62,454 bases of DNA, from contig JBGAPT010000009.1 in assembly GCA_044221135.1 (NCBI GenBank), positions 1-62,454 on the forward strand, read 5' to 3'. The notes below the pieces were generated by a model, which worked only from the letters and a program-made list of their open reading frames with translations, had not been told where the DNA came from and did no database searches. Shown piece by piece: positions 17,515-27,000 of this stretch. The DNA is from UBA4722 sp044221135 (GTDB taxonomy: Bacteria; Pseudomonadota; Gammaproteobacteria; DSM-16500). How positions within the stretch are numbered: the first letter of the stretch is position 1; every line of letters begins with the position of its first letter. The translations under genes and the position numbers were made by a program.

Positions 17515-18870
17515 TTACATTAACAGAGAGCGTGATGAAGAGACATCGGGTTCTGGTAAAGCATGACTTATTTTTCTTGCAAACAAACTTAGCTGTTTTA
17601 ATGGTGATAATAAATTAGCATCAATTTCTGCAGCATTAGCATGTTGAGTGGCTGTGGAAGTTTTATCTTGAGGATTTTTTTGAACAGGGCTTTGCTTTTT
17701 CTCATCATTATCGCTAGATGAACTTCGGCAGCAACATTCTGCGATACGTGCTGTGATATTGTTGAATGCCCATACTGTGAGTGCCCACGCCATTTTTAAT
17801 AGAGTGAGTGCAGCCCCAGCTATGAATATGCCTTTACTGATTAAAATCACACCCAGTGCAGAGACCAAAATGGGTGAGCTTGCAGTGGCTCCAAATCCTA
17901 ATATTGCGACAGAGATAACAAGAAAACACCCAGTTGTTAAATAAAAACTTCCAAATAAAGCTGCTTTAGAAAGAACTTCAGCGCCCTCTTTTATTTCACG
18001 AAACGTAGCAGCCCTGGATACTTCTTCTGATTTCATTTCTAATTTCTGACGTGCTTCAAAATTCAAAGGTTCTTCAGCAACAGCAGCCAAACATTCTATC
18101 AGTTCCATCCATGCTATTTCATTTTGTGATGCAGGGTCATTTGTTCGTGCTACCAAAAAATTAAAAGGCGATTCAGCTAAAACAACCCAGTATTTTAAAA
18201 TCCCCCACGCTTGTGCCGCTATCCATGCCATTCCTGTCATTGAATTTACATGAGTGGGTTCTATCAATTCACGCATTGATTTCTTCATATCTGAAAAATA
18301 GCTATCTATGTTTATCTTCGCCTCTGTTAACGGTGTTGAAGCTAAACGCGATTCCATAGTCGTCTGTATGTTAGTTAATGCATTTTCAAATATCTGAGTG
18401 ATAGAGGATTGATCTTCTCCTGTTTGCATAGTATCTGCATTCTTAAATAACTGACGACAAGCACTATTATTCGCTGCTTTTTCTGCAGCTAACAATCCAA
18501 TGATGCCCTCAATCTTGCTGGCCAGTATGATAGTTGCAAAAAGCACCATACCCCATCCAGTCACTGCCATGCCCAATCCCATCACCATGGGTAGATTTTG
18601 AAGAAGACTTGCAGCGAAGATCGGTACAAAAGCGACCGTTGCCATTTCAATGACAGCATAAATCCAACCGAGCCATCCCGTTAGCCATATCATGTTTTTC
18701 TGCTTTAGGTCTGCATGGATAGCCAACTGTGCATCGATGACATATAACGGCAGAAGAGCATATCTCTCAGGGGGATATTTTTCCTTCAATTGTTCTATAC
18801 TCTGCGTGGGCATAGCTTCTATTTCTTTTTTGATACCCTCACGCGTAAGCGGCATTCTAGGTGTAGTCAT
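17515..18870 (-). CDS. Multi-pass membrane protein, possible effector
   Basis: 451 residues without a cleavable signal peptide. Two hydrophobic regions, each probably two or more membrane passes, lie at about residues 62-125 and 305-375. They are separated by a soluble helical part of about 170 residues. The C-terminus is polar, with a cluster of cysteines (ECCCRSSSSD) right after the membrane region, then a Ser/Gln/Ala-rich tail. This layout, with soluble ends around a hairpin-like membrane part, is seen in many type IV effectors of Legionellales, but no family is recognised. Confidence 0.65.
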   Translation of the reverse strand: MTTPRMPLTREGIKKEIEAMPTQSIEQLKEKYPPERYALLPLYVIDAQLAIHADLKQKNMIWLTGWLGWIYAVIEMATVAFVPIFAASLLQNLPMVMGLGMAVTGWGMVLFATIILASKIEGIIGLLAAEKAANNSACRQLFKNADTMQTGEDQSSITQIFENALTNIQTTMESRLASTPLTEAKINIDSYFSDMKKSMRELIEPTHVNSMTGMAWIAAQAWGILKYWVVLAESPFNFLVARTNDPASQNEIAWMELIECLAAVAEEPLNFEARQKLEMKSEEVSRAATFREIKEGAEVLSKAALFGSFYLTTGCFLVISVAILGFGATASSPILVSALGVILISKGIFIAGAALTLLKMAWALTVWAFNNITARIAECCCRSSSSDNDEKKQSPVQKNPQDKTSTATQHANAAEIDANLLSPLKQLSLFARKISHALPEPDVSSSRSLLM

Positions 18871-19250
18871 AAAACACTCGTTTTGAATATATAATGTGCA
18901 ACTATAGTAACAATATGTGTCAGAAGCAAGTTGATTTTACTTTATCAAATCTTTTTCCTCGAACTCAAAAGCTGTTATTAAAAACGAAACGCCGTTAAGT
19001 TTGCATAACATAATTGTATGATATTTAAAGAAATAATATTAAATAGAGATGGAATAACATGTGATTTGTATAAAAAAATACCCATTTTCTTGAACTTAAG
19101 GTAAAATGCATCAGGTTATGCACAATAGAAATTTTTCCATAACAAGAGGCAATGTAAAATTCAATTTATTTAATCAAAAAAATAATTGATGTGTTAGTTA
19201 TTTTTTTGATTAGCCGATGAAATTTATATTTTTAATTGAGGAGATAGAAA
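18871..19250. other. Intergenic stretch with a perfect 14-bp hairpin
   Basis: The region separates divergent genes. AATCAAAAAAATAA (19172-19185) pairs perfectly with TTATTTTTTTGATT (19198-19211) across a 12-base loop, 40 bases before the next start codon. It may be a leader hairpin or an upstream terminator. No gene is seen in the rest. Confidence 0.5.
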
Positions 19251-19592
19251 ATGTGTATGAAAAAAATAGTATTAGCTGCAATGACATTCAGTTTGTTAGG
19301 CTTATCTAGTTTAAGTGTTGCGGATATGTGTGGCCCTGGAAATTGGGTAGATACAGGGACTCCAGGACCTTTGGGATGGGTTATACATTATAATGCGGAT
19401 AAAACCACAGGAGATGCGGAAGCCGCAAAATATATCTGTACTCACTTTTATGATGACACTAATAATTGCAGCAAGTTGCCGGTGACAGTAGGTAAGGCTA
19501 CATATAATGGTTGTAGTTATGATACCGGAACTTATACGTTACAAGGTTTGGTTTCTGGTAACAATGTAAAAACTGATTGCCAAGCTTGTTAA
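19251..19592 (+). CDS. Small exported cysteine-containing protein
   Basis: 113 residues with a signal peptide ending SVA-DM. The mature part has seven cysteines and Gly/Thr-rich loops (DTGTPGPLGW), suggesting a small disulfide-bonded secreted protein. GAGGAG stands at the right distance from ATG 19251; a second ATG at 19257 is also possible. Family unknown. It is followed by two related exported proteins, and the three may form one secretory cluster. Confidence 0.7.
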   Translation: MCMKKIVLAAMTFSLLGLSSLSVADMCGPGNWVDTGTPGPLGWVIHYNADKTTGDAEAAKYICTHFYDDTNNCSKLPVTVGKATYNGCSYDTGTYTLQGLVSGNNVKTDCQAC

Positions 19593-19694
19593 CAGAATAT
19601 TTACCCTGCTGTAATGAGTCTTGTGTTGCATATACAATTATTCTTGAGATTATAATATTTCGGATTTATTAACTAGAAAAGAGGAATCTTATAC

Positions 19695-20390
19695 ATGCAA
19701 AAATTATTAATGATGTCAGTGATAACAATGGTGGGTGTTACATCAGCTTTTGCTGATGTTACCATTCCATTACCCGCGCAAGTGACTTTAGAAGCTAGAT
19801 GTTCTGCTTATTCTGATTCAGTGACTCATGCTCAGTTGACTACAGACGTAAGATGTGCTAATGGTCCTGCCATTTTTGATAGTGATTATCGTCTTGCTTA
19901 CCCTTATAAAGATAACTATTCAAGGGCCACCTATAGTTTTTATTATGGTACTCAAGAGAGAGAAAAAAATTATAATGATGTGGACATTGAATTTTCGAGC
20001 ATTGCGGGCGTTGATAGCATACATTTAAATACCGTTACTCATGACCTGAGTATGATCGCTGACCTAGGTAAGATGAGCTGTAAGGATATTAAAAGTGATG
20101 ATGAAAATTTACAGGGTTCGGGTGGTGCTCCTACAGTAAAGGACCGAATCAATAATCCTATGCTTTGGTTTAAATCTTCCCGTGCAATGAGTGCTCTTCA
20201 AAGCGGACCTATAGCAACTGAGATGAAAGTTCAGACAGGACATTGTTATGTCCTGACTAAATCAACTATAGACCGCGAGGTTGTTGCTGTATTTCATGTA
20301 GACCAGTTAATTCCTAATAAATCACTGATTATCAATGAAATGGAAGTTTTTTATCGGGGGAAAATTTCTGAAGACATGAGCGTTTTATAA
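19695..20390 (+). CDS. Exported protein, first member of a tandem pair (231 aa)
   Basis: The signal peptide is MQKLLMMSVITMVGVTSAFA. The mature part has TYSFYYGTQE near the middle, MSCKDIKSD, and a conserved end (SGPIATEMKVQTGHCYVL, then FHVDQLIPN and EVFYRGKISE). It is clearly paralogous to the next gene but contains an extra segment of about 45 residues after residue 35 with two more cysteines. The 32 bases before the ATG are almost the same in both genes. No family recognised. Confidence 0.7.
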   Translation: MQKLLMMSVITMVGVTSAFADVTIPLPAQVTLEARCSAYSDSVTHAQLTTDVRCANGPAIFDSDYRLAYPYKDNYSRATYSFYYGTQEREKNYNDVDIEFSSIAGVDSIHLNTVTHDLSMIADLGKMSCKDIKSDDENLQGSGGAPTVKDRINNPMLWFKSSRAMSALQSGPIATEMKVQTGHCYVLTKSTIDREVVAVFHVDQLIPNKSLIINEMEVFYRGKISEDMSVL

Positions 20391-20456
20391 AGATTATTTT
20401 GAAGTGAAGACTATAGAATGCTTCGATTTATTAACTAGACAAGAGGAATCTTATAC

Positions 20457-21038
20457 ATGCAAAAATTATTAATGACGTCAGTTATAGCAATGATTGGTAT
20501 AACGTCAGCCTTTGCAGACATTGCCGTTTCATCATCTGCGCAAGTGACTTTAGAAGCCAAAAATTCTGAAAAAAATACTTATAGCTTTTATTATGGCACC
20601 CAAGAGACTAATAAAAATCATAATGATATGGACATTGAATTTTCTGATGTTGATAACATACGTTTAAATACCATGACTTCTGCTCCTGATTTTAGTATTG
20701 GTATGATAGCTGATTTAGGCGAGATGAGTTGTAAGGATATTAAAAATGATTATGAAAAGTCGGGATCGGGTTATCCTACAGCACTGGATCGAATCAAACA
20801 CCCTATGTTCTGGTTTGCATACTCTCATGCAATGGATGCTCTTCAAAACGGACCTATAGCGACTGAGATGAAAGTGCAAGCAGGGCATTGTTATGTTCTT
20901 TCTAAATCAACTATAGATCGCAAAGTGATTGCTGTATTTCATGTAGATAAATTCATTCCTAGTCAATCACTGACTATTAATGAAATAGAAGTTTTTTACC
21001 GAGGGAAAATTTCTGAAGGGATGAATATAGTTTTTTAA
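20457..21038 (+). CDS. Exported protein, second member of a tandem pair (193 aa)
   Basis: Starts with nearly the same signal peptide as the preceding gene and shares YSFYYGTQE, GEMSCKDIKND, NGPIATEMKVQAGHCYVL and EVFYRGKISEG with it. It lacks the extra 45-residue segment near the N-terminus. The leader at 20425-20456 repeats that at 19663-19694 with a single base change. This is a tandem duplication followed by insertion or deletion. Role unknown, presumably secreted or periplasmic. Confidence 0.7.
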   Translation: MQKLLMTSVIAMIGITSAFADIAVSSSAQVTLEAKNSEKNTYSFYYGTQETNKNHNDMDIEFSDVDNIRLNTMTSAPDFSIGMIADLGEMSCKDIKNDYEKSGSGYPTALDRIKHPMFWFAYSHAMDALQNGPIATEMKVQAGHCYVLSKSTIDRKVIAVFHVDKFIPSQSLTINEIEVFYRGKISEGMNIVF

Positions 21039-21096
21039 ATAAGTTCAAAATGGTAAACCGCCTACAATTTGAATACGGAATCCAGAGGATTAATCC

Positions 21097-24000
21097 TTAT
21101 GCTAGAGTTAAAGCAGAAGAGGTAGTAGTAGGCAGGAAACTACTAGGACGAGGTGGCTGAGGAGGCGGCGAATAGAATGTAGAAGATACAGCATCCGACA
21201 ATATTGATCCCAGCTGAGTGTGATCTTTTGCTGCCAATACAGCTTCTTCTTCAGCCGCCCTATCAAGCCCATGATGGAGCGTACGCACATTTGCATAATC
21301 ACACTCAGTACATACTTTTTTATATGCCAGTAGGTATTGCTCAGGAAAATCTACTTTTTGCTGAGCAAAAGCTTTGAGCCCAGCATCAGGAAACGTGTCC
21401 AGATAAATCAGATTACAGCGGCTTCCCTTTGATGTTGAAGTAACGTTCCTTCCTTTGTGTAGAGTCGAATTTTGTGAACCAAAATGTAAAAATCCAGGAT
21501 AGCTTATCGGCTTGCCATTTTCATCTTGGCCGCATAGAAATTGACTAAGCAATGCATCTGCCTCAGGGTTTATATTGGATTCATCCTCAATCAAAATACA
21601 TTCTTTATGTAATGCTTCCGTTAACTGACCACGTGGGTCAGCACTGCCACCGCTGATTTCATAGACGGGTTTTTTAATTTCTTTTTCTAGTAAATCAAGT
21701 TCAATTTGTTCTTCTACTGTCCATAACGCTAACCACGATAAACATAAAAGCACTTCTTTTTTGTTTTCTAATTCTTTCTTCCGGATTTTCAATGCATTTA
21801 TATGTTTTTCTACAATCGCTCTTAAATAAGTCGATTTTCCTACCCCCGGCTCGCCTTCAACAATAGAAGATTGCTTATAGTAGGGAAGGGGAGGCGTCGT
21901 TGATGCTGTTTCAGCATCGCTCGCTTGTTTTTTCTCTTCTACTAGCTTATGATGTTTAGCAATCGCATTTTTTAATAGCATCTGCCATCGCATTTCTAAT
22001 TGCTCTTCAATAGCCTCAACAAAATAACGAGCTGATTCAGGAATAGAAATTTTATCAGTTAATTGGATCATCTCACTTGATTTTTTTTCATCACTTGGCA
22101 GAAGAGTTAATCCTAATTTATCACGAAGATCATTAGCAAAACGTTGGCGTTCAGAAGCAGTACGAATAGAGGGCGCAAATCCTCTCATGCAAGTCTTAAA
22201 TAGTAGCTCTTTTAAAGCAGATTCATTCATTTTTTGTTCTTTGTTGTAAAACTGAATAAAGCGCTCCGTGATGTCTTCAATGTCACGAATAGACCGCATA
22301 ACATGAGGATTATATTTTTGAATTAAATAAAACGCATTGATTAAATTATTAATGATTAAAGAATGGTTTTCTGCATGAAGTAAAGAAACAGTATTTAATT
22401 TATCTTGGATCACATCCCTATAAAAATTTTCTGTCGGTGTTTTAAAATGAATAGTCACAGCCAGGTTTTGTATCACTTTAACAAAAAATCGATTGGGATA
22501 TTGAGGCCCTACTGGGTTACATGTGCCAATCACTTGATGTTTTGTCAAAGGATAGCGTTTTCCCTTGTAAACAACAGTTTTGTCTGGACGACCTAATCCT
22601 TCTAAAAAATCCCAGCAATCTGTCATATTCATTTCATCAGCAAGAAAAGGGGTTGATCCATCGCTTTCTAACCATTTTATAATATCTTTTTCGCCTTCAT
22701 AGTATTTACCTTTTCCAAGCAATTTTCGAACTGCATGGGATTTCCCTACGCCAGCAGGTCCCTGCAATATAATAATAGGATGATCTTTTTGTTCTAAATA
22801 AAACGTTAATTGTGCCATTTGCTTTTCATGGCGTGCGCGAGGGTTCAGTTTTTCTTCTAGGCCATTTTCCTTTGCTTCTACCAAAGGATTCCTTTTTTCT
22901 TCTAAATATTGTTGTTTAATTTTAAAAACTTCCTCAGATAATTTTTTCAAAGATTCATCTAATAATGCAGGAAATTCATTGCCATTTGTTTGTTTTATGT
23001 TTTCGCCAATGATTTCTTTTATCATTGCACCCTGAAAACAGTTCAGCAAATGCCAAGCATGCGCTTTTACATCACGAGGTTCTTGAATTGAAAAACGAGC
23101 CATAAGATCGATTAATTTAGTTAATTTTACTCGCTTCTTATCTTCCGCATTAAAAATCATTTTCCCCATGACATTAAGATAAGCATAATCTGCACTGTCC
23201 TCTGGATAGTCGGCGTTAAAGATGCATTTAACAGGATTATGTTTGTCATTCGACGGATGCTTTAACGCTTTAAGCATCGTTTCAATGCGATGAAAAGAAA
23301 TATAAGGTTTGCTCGGCCGGCCTGGGCCACGATGAGGTAATTGTCCTGCGATCTTATAAAAATGTTCAATTTGATTTAAGTGATCTGCTGAATATTTTTT
23401 AAGTAACTCTTTTCGGTAATCTTCAAAAGAAAAATCTCGCTTCTGATAACATAAGGGATTCATGTTGTTGTCTGGCATCACCACAATGAATTTATTTTTA
23501 CCTATAACGATGCGTTTCCCATTAAAATCAATATGTGGATTTTCTTTTGATAACAGCGGCAGCAATTGTTGATACAAAGTATAAGACATTTTTCCATTTA
23601 AGATAACCGAATATCTGCTTTCTAATGCATGTAACACAACACCTTTTTTTACACTAAATCCTTTTGATTTTTGGGTTATTTCACCAACGAGGTCATTGAA
23701 TGTTGTTTTTTCATTTATATCAATAACCCAAGTATGTTTTCTCATATTTTCATTTTTTGTTAACAACTGCTGAGTTAAATAGTCAGGATCATTACTTAAA
23801 TATGTTGATGCTTTTTCGTCTGGCTCGACGCTATAATTATTTTTTTCGATTCCCTCTATTGATGCACCTGGTGCTAGCAAGAATTTAAATGGTTTATTTC
23901 TATTTTTATCTTGAGCAATTTCATGCATCAACCTTTGCCAATAAGATAATGGAATAAATCCTGTGATATAAAAAATATCCTGATCTGGTTGATATTGACC

Positions 24001-27000
24001 TAATAAACCATTTCGATCTGTGTTTGCCTGAAGAGTTTTTTCATTAATGCTAACAATCTTATAATATTCATGCAAATTACTGACCGTTAAGTGGATTCGC
24101 TTTCTATGCATCGTTGTCGTTTTTTCATCTTCACATATTATCTTTACATTTCCAGGTAATTCTTTAGGAATTTCTTGTGTTTTTTCTTCGATAAAAACTT
24201 GTGAAGTTGAGTCTAAATCAACCATCTTCGCATCGAGTGGCAAGAAAAATTTTCTTTCTCCATTCACTGCATGTACTAGTCGACGATACTTTTTTGTATT
24301 CGGTGGATTATAAATAGTAACAGGGCGATCTGCAGTAATAGCATCTAATAAAGGTCCGGGTTCTGATTCTATTTTTGAACCATCTAAAAAAACGGGTCCC
24401 AGCAAGAGTTCTTCAAAAGCCGTTGAATTTTTGAAAAGCTCTACTTCTACAGGTTTTGCATCGTTAACTTTTCCTTTATTTGTATCACTGTGCTCAGCGC
24501 CTTCGTCGGCGTCAGATAAGGTAACAGTTTCAGATTTCTTTTCTTCTAACTCTACTGAAGAAGTAAAAAATTCTTCATGAACAGTCCAATGCGTTGCACG
24601 AGAAGCAAGCGATTCACCAGCGGGATCATTTTCCTTCATGAATCCAACGACTTTTAATCGTTTTGGGAGATGGAAGGTTTCTTCATGAATAGTCACAATT
24701 CCGTTCTTTTCTTCACGTACAGGGATGGTGATAGTCGGTGGATTGTCAAATAAGGTTTGATAAGCAATTTTTTTTGCATCACTGAGTTCAGAGAAATCAA
24801 CGACAAGCACACCATCTTCATCTTGATTAGTGAGCAATCTTCTTAAAGGACCTTCTTGTTCGTTAGTTTGCTTTCCATTTTCAATTTTCCCTGGCGATAA
24901 ATAATATGCAAAATCTTTAACATCGTTAATAAATAAATGGTTTTTAAGTGTGTTTATATTTTTTCTCTTAAGATGTCTAACAATAGCAGCATTGACCGCA
25001 AAAGGATCTTGCGCTTCGTTCAAAATAAGCAAGGGAGAAAAATTTTTCCTATTTTTCGCTGTATTACCTTTAACTTCTGTATCGCTTTCACTGAAACTTA
25101 TTATTTGATCTAATGAACGAAGTTCTTGACGGGAAACAGTTTCTTTAAGAATTTTATAATATCTTTTATAGGCAGCCATTTCTTCTAAAATAATTTGATC
25201 ACCTGTTTTCCTTACTGTTTTTTTGGAAGTCGATGCATTGGGCGTAGACCTTGGAGAAGATACCTGCATATCTTCTTGAGAAGGTGCTGGCGATACAGGC
25301 GAAAAACTGACTGTCTTATCATATATTGAGCCATCAGGTAATTGGTAGCGTAGAACACTATAATTTTGATCAGCGCCATTATCAATACCACTATCAATAA
25401 AGTAACAATCAAAACCACACAATTGGCATAAGAAAACAAAAGCGTAATTTCGATGCCTTGAAGCGCCTGAATATTGCAAAATGATTTCAAGCATTGTTTC
25501 CATATCATTATCTGGCGAAGGTTTTGGATCTAAAGTACGACCCTCTCTAAAGTTCATGAAAAATTGATGAAGACTCTTCATCCTTCGTTCTAGTGTTTCG
25601 TTTTCATCTAAGAAAATTTTTAAATGCATTAAATTAGGATTTTCCCTTAAACGATTATCTTGTAATCGCCCATCATTCAATAATTTTTCTTTAAATACCT
25701 GAATAAAATCTTCCGGAAAAAAATCTTTTGGCGGTCTTTTTAAAATATGTTTGACATCAGTTTCTTTAGATACATCAAAAATACCGTCAAAAACAGGTTG
25801 CTTTCTTAATTTATAGAAAAAAGTAATTTCTTGTGATGGGTCACCTTGGTATCTAAAATACAAGTGCTGCAAATCAGGATCGTAATAAAAATGTAAACTA
25901 TCTGCTGGCACATTAGTGTATATCCCTAATAAATCATTCGCACTTAAAACAGCATGTGAATCACTTGCTAGTTCATGTAATTCTTCTGGTTTAAATTTAC
26001 CTGTGCATTGAAGAAGGTGCTCATCAGGTCTTGTAGACCTTTCTAACGGATTTTGATCTACGATAGTCGATGTTTCAACTTTGAGCTCTTCTTGTATTCC
26101 ATACCCATGTCGAGTTTCTAGAGTCACTTTATTATTGCTATCATGAGTCCAAAATCGGTTATATACACGAGTGCGTAACCCAGACTTATTTTCCTCTAAG
26201 CTATGCAGCGCAAATTGACAATCCGTTAGCGGAGGATTTTTATTACTACGAGTCAGTTTTACATCACTATCAAGATAGAATTTTTTATTTAGATTGGGTG
26301 TTTCAACGATAGGAGGAATTGTTCTTCTGCGAGCCCAAAGCAAATAAGCAAGCGCACACAATACAAGAGAGCCACCAATAACTAATAATGCAACAGGATG
26401 AGCAAATATCCACAATGAAGCGATCTTTGTGCCTACTGTTTTCGCTGCTGTCGTAGCGGTTGTTGTAGCTATAGTCGCCATATGTGAACTTGCTGTTGCA
26501 GCCGAGGACATCATACTGTGGGCCGTGGTTATTAGATAATTATATATATCGCTACCTAGAGCCGTAAAATGATTGAGGCAATAAAGCGCCACTGTCCCGG
26601 CTATTATCAATACAAAATTTGACAAAGCAGGTATTAGGTGGTCTCTCATGTATGCTGGATCAAGAGCTATAGCATTCCATACCTCAGTAATATATCTATT
26701 CCAAAAATACGAGAGGAAAGGATATATAAAATATGTAAGAGCTACCATAGCAAAAAACGCAGCAACAATAAAAATTAAACTAAGAATTTTTTTAAGAATA
26801 AGGATTGTAGAATATATCGCTAATATTGATAGTATATAATGTAATAGCAGCATTACTGTTAGCATACTTCCCGTAGCAACAAGCATAAATAATGTTACAT
26901 GTATCAGACTACCCCTTATTCGATTAAATTCATTACTTGCGAAACGGTTAAATTCTCGAATAAACCCTGGGGTAAACTCTGCGATAGAAAAAAATATTTC

